From a virus: a stretch of 32,048 bases of DNA. The notes under the pieces were generated by a model. It saw only the letters and a program-made list of their open reading frames with translations, had not been told where the DNA came from and ran no database searches. Every line of letters begins with the position of its first letter. Positions within the stretch are counted from its first letter, which is position 1. The stretch covers positions 1 to 32,048 of IMG/VR virus record IMGVR_UViG_3300022591_000542; one strand, written 5' to 3'. Made by a program: the position numbers and the translations under genes. Of the stretch, positions 15,341 through 22,113 are shown in pieces.

Positions 15341-15358
15341 CTTAAATATCGCTATAAT
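15341..15358 (+). promoter_or_regulatory. Promoter almost touching the start codon
   Basis: CTTAAATA (15341-15348, T4-late-like) and TATAAT (15353-15358) lie just before ATG 15364. There is no Shine-Dalgarno sequence. Transcription from either element would give a leader of about 0-10 bases, so this gene may be read from a leaderless or near-leaderless mRNA. Confidence 0.45.
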
Positions 15359-15363
15359 TAACT

Positions 15364-15777
15364 ATGCAGAGAATACGCCTAACTACCCTCGTTGACATAA
15401 CATGTTCAAACGTAAAACGCCCAGGACAAGGTGATCCTGTTGAAGCAAATCAATATCGTAATTGGACTACGTTACTACAGTCAATCGGTCTTAGAGCATT
15501 GATATCATTTGAACACAATCCAGTAGTCGAAGAACGCCTAATAGACGACTACGGATTTGGCGAAAAATACACGGGTAAATTACGTGTATGGACATTTGAG
15601 TTTACTACTGAACGTGACGACAGTTATATGGAAGATGGAGACCCGTTATTCCTATTAACTGAAGATTTACACAATGTACCAATTATTAAAAACCTACTCG
15701 AAACGATAAATATTGATACGGCAGTTTTTGACTTAAAAAGTTTTGACAGTCGCAACACTACAATAAAAATCATTTAG
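15364..15777 (+). CDS. Conserved-type phage protein, unknown function
   Basis: The 137-residue soluble protein begins MQRIRLTTLVDITCSNVKR and contains NQYRNWTTLLQSIGLRALI, then a LRVWTFEFTTERDDSY segment. It looks like a compact mixed alpha/beta protein without signal or membrane segments. I associate it with unassigned proteins of T4-like phages. It lacks a Shine-Dalgarno site and sits directly behind promoter-like sequence (see the promoter entry), the first gene of a run ending near 17235. Confidence 0.75.
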   Translation: MQRIRLTTLVDITCSNVKRPGQGDPVEANQYRNWTTLLQSIGLRALISFEHNPVVEERLIDDYGFGEKYTGKLRVWTFEFTTERDDSYMEDGDPLFLLTEDLHNVPIIKNLLETINIDTAVFDLKSFDSRNTTIKII

Positions 15778-15831
15778 GCACATTTTAGGCATCCAATAAC
15801 ATAGAAGAAAACTTATTAGGAGAAATATAAA

Positions 15832-16062
15832 ATGGCCACCACGGACATTGAAAAAGAAAGTTTAGAAGCGCACGTCGAATTATGCGCAATACGTTACAGT
15901 CAACTTGAGACTCGATTAGGCTCTATTGAAAGCAAAGTTAGCAAATTAGCAGACTTAGTTGAGTCAAGCCAATCTAGCATGACTAAGGTTCTAATTGGAA
16001 CTGCTGGTACAGTAGTTACTGGTGTTATCAGCGTATTAATTGTACTTTTAACAAAACATTAA
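15832..16062 (+). CDS. Coiled-coil protein with C-terminal membrane helix, holin-like
   Basis: The gene encodes 76 residues with a strong site (TAGGAGAAATATAAA). Residues ~8-50 are a heptad-like helix (YSQLETRLGSIESKVSKLAD) and residues ~52-73 are one membrane helix (KVLIGTAGTVVTGVISVLIV) followed by Leu-Thr-Lys-His. This layout matches XhlA-type and other small phage membrane proteins that help or act as holins, and it would be the only obvious holin candidate here besides the 29-residue peptide at 31622. A role in lysis is inferred. It is followed one base later by the next gene. Confidence 0.7.
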   Translation: MATTDIEKESLEAHVELCAIRYSQLETRLGSIESKVSKLADLVESSQSSMTKVLIGTAGTVVTGVISVLIVLLTKH

Positions 16063-16063
16063 A

Positions 16064-16582
16064 ATGAAAATCTTAGAGCTTTTTGAAGTTGCTACTACTG
16101 ATAAAATGGGTATCGGCCAGACGTTCAAGTATAACATGGGCATGAATCCAGATAAAAGTATGGCCAAGAACTTAGGTTCAATGGCTGCAGCCGCTGGGGC
16201 AAAAGCACTAGGATTAAACAACACATCCGCAGGTATTCAACAAAATACTGGATTAGGAATGTATGGTAGTACACAAGGAGCAATGCCTCCGAACACAGTT
16301 AAAGGCGGTGTTGTTCCGCATGTAAACGACATCGCAAAATCATTAAATTTAAAAGTTGGTGGTCAAATAGATCTTGGTATGAATCAGAAAGCTAAGATTA
16401 TGAAGATTGATCAAACTGGAGTAATCCTAGAACCTAAGAAGCCAGGCGCAATGCCTTTTACTTTAGGCTCAGACGCATTAAACATGATGGTTGCTAAATC
16501 AAATCAACAGCAACAACAAAATAATCAACAAAAAAACAATCCAACAGCTAACATAGCTGGTATGCCGCAAAGTAGAGTATAA
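16064..16582 (+). CDS. Unknown protein with possible head-targeting start and Gln/Asn-rich end
   Basis: The 172-residue protein begins MKILELFEVATTDKMGIGQT; LFE/V fits the (L/I)xE cleavage rule of T4 prohead protease. The middle is Gly/Met/Ala-rich and probably flexible. Residues ~90-140 form a small beta-type unit (VGGQIDLGMNQKAKIMKID, GVILEPKKPG). The end is a Gln/Asn-rich run (QQQQQNNQQKNN). No known family. It starts one base after the holin-like gene and is followed one base after its stop by the next gene. Confidence 0.7.
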   Translation: MKILELFEVATTDKMGIGQTFKYNMGMNPDKSMAKNLGSMAAAAGAKALGLNNTSAGIQQNTGLGMYGSTQGAMPPNTVKGGVVPHVNDIAKSLNLKVGGQIDLGMNQKAKIMKIDQTGVILEPKKPGAMPFTLGSDALNMMVAKSNQQQQQNNQQKNNPTANIAGMPQSRV

Positions 16583-16583
16583 T

Positions 16584-16802
16584 ATGCGTATTCATCATTT
16601 AGTAGACACTCCGTCAATTTTTCTTACTAACGAAGAATATGATTTTGTAAAGAATCGTCCCGATGAAATCAAATTACGAGCCTTAGCAGAACGCGAAATT
16701 ATTATCGCTCGGAACCTTGTTCGCAAGGGCATTTATTCAATAAGTAAAGACAACCAGTCATTACATTTACAACATGCCCAAAGTCCAAAAGAACTTAGTT
16801 AA
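16584..16802 (+). CDS. Small unknown protein
   Basis: The 72-residue protein begins MRIHHLVDTPSIFLTNEEYD and is otherwise helical (LRALAEREIIIARNLVRKGI). It overlaps the next gene by 29 bases. It is charged and soluble, and I do not recognise it. The tight spacing on both sides supports a real gene. Confidence 0.65.
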   Translation: MRIHHLVDTPSIFLTNEEYDFVKNRPDEIKLRALAEREIIIARNLVRKGIYSISKDNQSLHLQHAQSPKELS

Positions 16803-17235
16803 TAAAGTACAAGTACTCGCTAACAGCGTTAAAGCTGATCTGCGAAAGAAAGGTATTGTAGTTCCTATCAAGCATAAGGATGGGTCTATTAGCTTTGACG
16901 AATATAGTGTAATTAGAGCAGACGGTGAATACTCAATTGTTGGTCCAAAAGGCCGAGTAGTTGTAGAACACATTAATCTAGCACAAACAGCAATAGTAGC
17001 CGCTAATAAATTAGCATTAGGCAATAAAGTAATTGATGATATTGTTAAACAAGATCAATGGTATGGTTGGAAATCCTTCGATGAAGAGATTTTTATAAAA
17101 TCAGCCAATACAAGCGTTAAAAACAAGGACTATGACAAGGCAGATTGGTGTTTTACCAGGGCTAGCATAGCAAAAACGCAAAAAGAAGAATATAAACGTA
17201 GTATTTTAAGTCAATACAGCCGCTTAAAGTCTTGA
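16774..17235 (+). CDS. Conserved-type phage protein, unknown function
   Basis: The gene encodes 153 basic residues. The first half (VPIKHKDGSISFDEYSVIRA, then EYSIVGPKGRVVVEHINLAQ) is beta-rich, and the second half is helical with a KADWCFTRASIAKTQKEEYK segment. I associate it with unassigned T4-like phage proteins; no enzymatic motif is visible. It starts inside the end of the previous gene and is the last of a five-gene run. Confidence 0.7.
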   Translation: MPKVQKNLVNKVQVLANSVKADLRKKGIVVPIKHKDGSISFDEYSVIRADGEYSIVGPKGRVVVEHINLAQTAIVAANKLALGNKVIDDIVKQDQWYGWKSFDEEIFIKSANTSVKNKDYDKADWCFTRASIAKTQKEEYKRSILSQYSRLKS

Positions 17236-17260
17236 CAAAAGAATATCACGTGCATAAATA
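17232..17260 (+). promoter_or_regulatory. Candidate late promoter, with a TTGACA 17 bases upstream
   Basis: CATAAATA (17253-17260) lies 30 bases before ATG 17291. A perfect TTGACA sits at 17232-17237 with 17 bases between it and TAAATA. The element could be a T4-type late promoter, a weak sigma70 promoter, or both. Confidence 0.5.
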
Positions 17261-17290
17261 ACATTACTAAATTATTTTAGGGAAACCTCG

Positions 17291-18781
17291 ATGAGAACCA
17301 ACGATTTTACAGCACCAATTACAGCACATGCTCTAAACGAGAGTATGTTTAAGAAGTTCGGAGTTAAGATTAACTTCGACAAATATGACCGTCCCCAGTT
17401 AGAAAATTACCGCAATCTTCTACGTACAAAAGTACATCAAGAAGAAGTGGGTTCTAACTTCAATGCTTTATTAAGCAATGAGTCATATCAGAAAGACAAG
17501 TATATGCTTGATCTTCTAAACACTAAGATTAAAGAAATGCTTGGTGAAAGTATTAATGTTATGGAACGTGCTGTGAGCAAAGCTCAACAGCAAGCCGCTG
17601 GTGCCGCATTGGCCGCAAAGCGTTCTGGCAAAGGTGCTAAGAAGGGTTCAGCAAGTGCTGAGATGTCCAAGATGAGTACTAAGGAACTAGAAAAGTTTGC
17701 TGGTACAAAACATAAAGGTCTTCCAAAGAAAGTTAAAGAAGGTAAAGCTAGTGCGGCTGAGATGGCTCACCATCACGCAGTAGAATACATGAAGCATCAC
17801 AAGATGGGCAATTTAGAAATGGCTCAACATCACCGCGATGCTTGCGAAGCATGTGGTGGCAAGATTACACACGGTGGTATGGGCGAATGTTTCCATACAC
17901 ACGGTGGAATCAATAAAGGTCAAGCATATCCAGTACAAGAAAGTGGTAGCATGGGCGGAGTTGGTGTAGGTGCCGGTGCTTCAATTGGTGGATCAGTTGG
18001 CGGCGGTATTGCTGGTACAATGGAATCTGTTGAAGAAGGAAAACTACCAATGAAGAAAGTTAACGGTAAGAGTGTTCCTGCATTCGCCGCAGATGGTAAA
18101 GGTAAAAATGACCTTACTAAGAAGAAAGCAAAAACAGAAGCTCTTGATCCAGTAGGTCAGGAAGATGACGATGTTAACAACGATCGCAAGAAAGACAAGA
18201 CAGACAAGTATTTAAAAAATCGTCGTGCCGCAGTTGGTAAAGCAATTAGTAAAAAGAAAACTAACGAAAGTATCATTGCTGAAAGTATTGCTTATTTCAT
18301 TACTGAAGATGAAGAAGGTAAAGCAAAAACAATTACAGCTGGTCTTGATATGGTTAATGACTTTACAAGCTGGATGCAACGTATTGCTACATACCAGACT
18401 AAGTCAATGATTGAATTAGCTGACCAAATCCGTGCTCACTTTGGTGATGCAGAAGCGCAACGCTTTAAGGATGAAGTTGGTGGAGCATTAGGACAATCGT
18501 TAGAAGCTCTAACAGGTTCACGTGAAGCAATTAGCAACTCAGTTGCTGTATTAGCTGGTGAAGCTCCTGCGCAAGAGCCAATGGGTTCCGACGGCGACAT
18601 GAGTGTTGATCCAGATGCGCAAGCAGGAATAGAAGAGCCAGGTATCGAAGATCAAAGTGCTGATATGGGCGATGACTTTGCTGGTGCTGATGCTGCCGCA
18701 GGTGGACCAGAAACAACAGGACGCATTAAGCGTGAATCAATCGAGCGCGGTAACCGCTTGATGAAAATATTAGGTGCCTAA
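17291..18781 (+). CDS. Large Ala/Gly/Lys-rich, His-rich protein, probable virion or head-internal protein
   Basis: The gene encodes 496 residues. The N-terminal ~90 residues (MFKKFGVKINFDKYDRPQLE, NYRNLLRTKVHQ) are like the start of unassigned structural proteins of T4-like marine phages. A basic Ala/Lys/Gly-rich linker follows. Residues ~159-205 are very rich in His with a CEACGG pair and further Cys/His (MAHHHAVEYMKHHKMGN, HTHGG), a possible metal-binding module. Near 293-312 DDDVNNDRKKDKTDKYLKNR resembles the Ca-binding loop of dockerin/EF-hand proteins. The C-terminus is acidic. Several NES, IAES and VEEG sites fit repeated prohead-protease cleavage. A core/scaffold or internal-head role is inferred, not shown. 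The stop overlaps the next start (TAATG). Confidence 0.7.
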   Translation: MRTNDFTAPITAHALNESMFKKFGVKINFDKYDRPQLENYRNLLRTKVHQEEVGSNFNALLSNESYQKDKYMLDLLNTKIKEMLGESINVMERAVSKAQQQAAGAALAAKRSGKGAKKGSASAEMSKMSTKELEKFAGTKHKGLPKKVKEGKASAAEMAHHHAVEYMKHHKMGNLEMAQHHRDACEACGGKITHGGMGECFHTHGGINKGQAYPVQESGSMGGVGVGAGASIGGSVGGGIAGTMESVEEGKLPMKKVNGKSVPAFAADGKGKNDLTKKKAKTEALDPVGQEDDDVNNDRKKDKTDKYLKNRRAAVGKAISKKKTNESIIAESIAYFITEDEEGKAKTITAGLDMVNDFTSWMQRIATYQTKSMIELADQIRAHFGDAEAQRFKDEVGGALGQSLEALTGSREAISNSVAVLAGEAPAQEPMGSDGDMSVDPDAQAGIEEPGIEDQSADMGDDFAGADAAAGGPETTGRIKRESIERGNRLMKILGA

Positions 18782-19143
18782 TGAGACTCTTTGAGTTCTC
18801 AGGAGACAGCGCCTCGGACGCGGCCGATGACTTAGAAACTGTTCTAAGAAATTTAATCGGCCGTGCCAACACTTTCCATGAACCAGTAACAATAGACTAT
18901 GAACGTCTATCTTCGTTACTAAACCCAATGGGCTATGGCGAAGTTAATTACAAACTAGTTAGCGCAATACACGATCAAGATCCAGAACGTTTTAAGGATC
19001 TTATTAGTGATTTTGATAACGAAGGTGTAACACTAGCTACAGACGCTCAAGAAGAAAAGCCAGAACAACAACTAACACCGAATAAGAATGCCGGTAAATC
19101 CGTTGATCAAATGGCTCATAATGTGGTATCCAAAGACTTGTAA
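18781..19143 (+). CDS. Unknown acidic protein with possible head-targeting start
   Basis: The 120-residue protein begins MRLFEFSGDSASDAADDLET. The LFE/F near the start fits the prohead-protease rule, like several other proteins here. The rest is helical and acidic (LETVLRNLIGRANTFHEPVT, then DQDPERFKDLISDFDNEGV), and the C-terminus is Gln/Glu/Asn-rich. It is coupled to the upstream 496-residue gene by a TAATG overlap. The family is not recognised. Confidence 0.7.
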   Translation: MRLFEFSGDSASDAADDLETVLRNLIGRANTFHEPVTIDYERLSSLLNPMGYGEVNYKLVSAIHDQDPERFKDLISDFDNEGVTLATDAQEEKPEQQLTPNKNAGKSVDQMAHNVVSKDL

Positions 19144-19166
19144 TCTCAGTAGTAAGGTTGTATAAT
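19138..19166 (+). promoter_or_regulatory. Sigma70-like promoter directly before the exonuclease start
   Basis: A perfect TATAAT at 19161-19166 lies nine bases before ATG 19176. A weak TTGTAA (19138-19143) lies 17 bases upstream. There is no Shine-Dalgarno between the promoter and ATG, so the transcript would have a leader of only about three bases. Confidence 0.45.
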
Positions 19167-19175
19167 TACTGTTAT

Positions 19176-19907
19176 ATGACTACAACAATAATAACACCTC
19201 CACCATTCGTCGAACGTTTTCAATATCAAGGCTGTAAACAAATTAATGATACTGTAACTCGCAAGCGTGTATATCTTACACCAGATGGCGAAAAACTTCC
19301 GTCAGTAACAACAATCCTAAGTGCTACAAAAGATATGACCCATTTGAATGAATGGAAGAATCGTATTGGACACGATAAGGCGCAACAGATTACAACAGAA
19401 GCCGCAGGCGTAGGTACTGCGATGCATGCTAACTTAGAACGCTTCTTATGCGGTATGGAACGACAGCCAGGCAACAATGCTGTACACGTACAAGCAAACA
19501 AGATGGCCGATGTTATTATTGAAAACGGCTTGTCTAAAGTAAATGAAGTATGGGCAATGGAACAGAGCTTGTACTTCCCAGGATTGTATTCAGGTACAAC
19601 AGACTTAGTAGGTGTACACGAAGGTGAACCAGCAGTAATGGATCACAAACAAACTAACAAGCCAAAGAAAGCAGAGTGGGTAGAAGATTACTACTTACAG
19701 CTTATGGCATATATCTTAGCGCACAACGAAGTATATAAAACAGACATCAAGAAAGGTGTTATCTTTATGTGTTCGCGAGATTTCCAATACCAGCAGTTTA
19801 CTCTAGAGCCTAAAGACTTTAACAAGTATCAAGATCTATGGCTTGCTAAAGTAGAAGAATACTACACTTTAGGTATGCAGGGCTATAAACAATTATTAAC
19901 ACAATAA
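19176..19907 (+). CDS. RecB/Cas4-like PD-(D/E)xK exonuclease
   Basis: ATG 19176 is preferred to TTG 19158, which would lie inside the promoter. The protein has 243 residues. The nuclease core is readable: LPSVTTILSAT and GTAMHANLERF (His84) at the front, Glu129 in AMEQSLY, GTTDLVGVHEGEPAVMDHKQ with Asp143 and D156-H-K158, and the Gln/Tyr motif YYLQLMAYILAH. This is the PD-(D/E)xK arrangement of RecB-type nucleases and of MGME1-like exonucleases found in T4-like phages. It probably trims single-stranded or flap DNA during replication or recombination. It is followed one base after its stop by the first methyltransferase gene. Confidence 0.88.
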   Translation: MTTTIITPPPFVERFQYQGCKQINDTVTRKRVYLTPDGEKLPSVTTILSATKDMTHLNEWKNRIGHDKAQQITTEAAGVGTAMHANLERFLCGMERQPGNNAVHVQANKMADVIIENGLSKVNEVWAMEQSLYFPGLYSGTTDLVGVHEGEPAVMDHKQTNKPKKAEWVEDYYLQLMAYILAHNEVYKTDIKKGVIFMCSRDFQYQQFTLEPKDFNKYQDLWLAKVEEYYTLGMQGYKQLLTQ

Positions 19908-19908
19908 T

Positions 19909-20643
19909 ATGTTAGATCATCTTAAAGCCGGAATAGCCCCTGATATTAGTCACTGGATGTACGACGGTGCTTACATTGAGTTGCTATCAAAAATTGATCC
20001 TAGTCTATATCAAGGTATATCCTGCGTAGTAGAACTTGGCGCACGTGATTGTTACGACAGCATACACTTAGCTAACTTTTTTAAATGTCCTGTACATGCG
20101 TTTGAAGCAAATCCTTCAGCTGTAGAATTTTGTCTAGAGCATATCAAAGACAGATCCGACATTACATTATATCCTGTAGCAATTGGCGATACTACTGGCA
20201 AGATTGAGTTTCACGCTGTTAACTTAGACAAGTATAGAAACATTGGCGCAAGCAGTATTTTTAAGTTTGATATGAACGAACAAATACAGCCGCCCGAAGT
20301 ATTAGCCGCAGGTAATGATATTCAATATACTGTAGAAGTAGATATTGACAGGTTAGACAGCTTTGATATTAATCCAGATGCTATCTTCATGGACATACAG
20401 GGCGCAGAATTAAAGGCTCTTATTGGCTTAGGTACTAAGATTGATAATGTTAAATTAATAGCATTAGAGACTCAATATCATAGTTGCTACTTAGGCGGCC
20501 CGACATTTGATGATATCAACAACTTCCTAACAGAACGTGGATTTAAAATAGCGTACTGTAAACAAACAAGCTCAGACCAACCACCGGAAGTACCTAACCC
20601 ACCGAAAGAGTTTTGGTTTGATTTATTATACATAAAGGCATAG
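19909..20643 (+). CDS. FkbM-family SAM-dependent methyltransferase (first of three)
   Basis: The gene encodes 244 residues. The SAM-binding strand-loop is ISCVVELGARDCYDS (about residues 37-51); the acidic ribose-binding residue is Glu66 in VHAFEANP; FMDIQGAELKALIGLG near residue 160 is the FkbM motif (D-x-(E/Q)-G-x-E) and is followed by LIALETQYH. FkbM proteins put O-methyl groups on sugars or similar hydroxyls. Three such genes follow one another without gaps, which suggests stepwise methylation of one glycan, perhaps on the virion or on the cell surface. The substrate is not visible from sequence. Confidence 0.85.
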   Translation: MLDHLKAGIAPDISHWMYDGAYIELLSKIDPSLYQGISCVVELGARDCYDSIHLANFFKCPVHAFEANPSAVEFCLEHIKDRSDITLYPVAIGDTTGKIEFHAVNLDKYRNIGASSIFKFDMNEQIQPPEVLAAGNDIQYTVEVDIDRLDSFDINPDAIFMDIQGAELKALIGLGTKIDNVKLIALETQYHSCYLGGPTFDDINNFLTERGFKIAYCKQTSSDQPPEVPNPPKEFWFDLLYIKA

Positions 20644-20645
20644 AA

Positions 20646-21311
20646 ATGAGTGTATTAGCACCTGTAATTGTTGATATTTTTAGTAAAATTGGCACTACTA
20701 ATAAATTTTGCGTAGAGTTTGGTACTTACAATGCCCTCGACGATAACACCACTAAATTGATAAGAAATCAAGGGTGGACTGGAATGTACATTGAGTGTGA
20801 AGAACATCAGTACAATCAAATTGTGTTTAACTGTATGGGCTTTCCTGTAACAGTTATTAAGAGTTTTATTACAGCAGAAAATATCAATCAAATATTTGCG
20901 CAAGGCAATGTTCCACAGGATCTAGACTTTCTTAGCATTGATGTAGATGGCATGGATTATTGGATTTGGAAATCACTAACCTATCGTCCGCGAGTATTGT
21001 TTATTGAATACAACGGAATTCAAGTTCCTCCTACACTAGCAGTACAACCTTATAATCCCACAAACGTATGGAATCGATCACGATGGTTTGGATCAAGTTT
21101 ACAAAGTCTAGTAAACTTGGGCAAGGAAAAGGGCTACGAATTAGTAGGGTGCGATAGCCAAGGTGCTAATGCGTTCTTTGTAGTTAAAGAAGAATTTGAT
21201 AAAATGGGCATTGAAGATAATTCAATAGAAAAGTTATTTGTACACGCAAACTACGGTGTAGAAGCAGATGGCGGACATCCATACCCAGACGGCCCGTACT
21301 TGGAGATCTAA
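20646..21311 (+). CDS. FkbM-like methyltransferase (second of three)
   Basis: The 221-residue protein has the SAM-binding segment NKFCVEFGTYNALDDNTTKL near the start, an acidic residue after strand two (YIECEE), and LDFLSIDVDGMDYWIWKSL, the equivalent of the FkbM DxExxE motif but with Asp in place of the first Glu. RVLFIEYNG follows as in the family. It is more diverged than its two neighbours and may use a different acceptor. It starts two bases after the first methyltransferase and its stop overlaps the third start (TAATG). Confidence 0.75.
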   Translation: MSVLAPVIVDIFSKIGTTNKFCVEFGTYNALDDNTTKLIRNQGWTGMYIECEEHQYNQIVFNCMGFPVTVIKSFITAENINQIFAQGNVPQDLDFLSIDVDGMDYWIWKSLTYRPRVLFIEYNGIQVPPTLAVQPYNPTNVWNRSRWFGSSLQSLVNLGKEKGYELVGCDSQGANAFFVVKEEFDKMGIEDNSIEKLFVHANYGVEADGGHPYPDGPYLEI

Positions 21312-22072
21312 TGAATAACTTTGAAGCATACGACTCTTTATACGGCAAGTGGATTGTAAACACTAGTCAACCTGGCTATCAGCAGAATGTGCTAAACACA
21401 TCGTTACAGTCTAGCTACCAATCAGAAGTCCAACACATGTTTAAGATTATCGATACGTTGCCAGATAATGCTGTTATCATGGATGGTGGAACAAACATTG
21501 GTACTATTACTATTCCTATTGCTACTAAACTTAAAAATACCAACGCAAAGATTATATCAATTGAAGCACAGCGCAGGATATTTTATGCTCTAGCAGGTAC
21601 AGTAGCACTTAACGATCTATATAATGTATTCTTATATAATCTAGCATTAGGCGAAAGTCGCGGATTTGTTAATATGCCTGAAGTAAATTATGGACAAACA
21701 CAGGACTTTGGCTCTGTATCTGTAACAGGCTCAACCGATACGTTAGATTACCTTAATTACAATACTGTATTAATGACTAACATTGATTCCTTTAATTTGC
21801 CTAGATTAGACTTCTTAAAACTAGATATCGAAGGGTACGAGCCTGGCGCATTACGTGGTGGATTAGAGACTATTAAAAAATACCGTCCTTGGATGTGGAT
21901 TGAGTACTACGATTGCGTAAGCAAGTACAACCAACAGGAAATTAAGGCTATTTTAGAACCTTTAGGGAACTACAGTTTCCACTATCTAGCTGTAGATGGG
22001 CAGAATATGCTGTGTATTCCTAACGAAAAGCGTGAGGGCGTTAACTTAGATTTTATAGCAGGTCCCGTTTAA
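21311..22072 (+). CDS. FkbM-family methyltransferase (third of three)
   Basis: The gene encodes 253 residues. The N-terminal ~55 residues precede a clear SAM site, NAVIMDGGTNIGTITIPIA, then IISIEAQRR (ribose contact), a VALNDLYNVFLYNLALGE segment, and LDFLKLDIEGYEPGALRGG, the signature FkbM motif. WMWIEYYDC follows. It is the most typical FkbM protein of the three. It is coupled to the second one by a TAATG overlap. After it come 41 bases with a late promoter for the tailspike gene. Confidence 0.88.
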   Translation: MNNFEAYDSLYGKWIVNTSQPGYQQNVLNTSLQSSYQSEVQHMFKIIDTLPDNAVIMDGGTNIGTITIPIATKLKNTNAKIISIEAQRRIFYALAGTVALNDLYNVFLYNLALGESRGFVNMPEVNYGQTQDFGSVSVTGSTDTLDYLNYNTVLMTNIDSFNLPRLDFLKLDIEGYEPGALRGGLETIKKYRPWMWIEYYDCVSKYNQQEIKAILEPLGNYSFHYLAVDGQNMLCIPNEKREGVNLDFIAGPV

Positions 22073-22083
22073 GTTTAAATCCT

Positions 22084-22091
22084 GATAAATA
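22084..22091 (+). promoter_or_regulatory. T4-type late promoter for the tailspike gene
   Basis: GATAAATA lies 22 bases before ATG 22114 and upstream of an AGAGGATAT ribosome-binding site. Spacing and motif fit T4 late promoters best of all candidates in the window. Confidence 0.6.
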
Positions 22092-22113
22092 TCCTTACAA
22101 AGAGGATATATTC

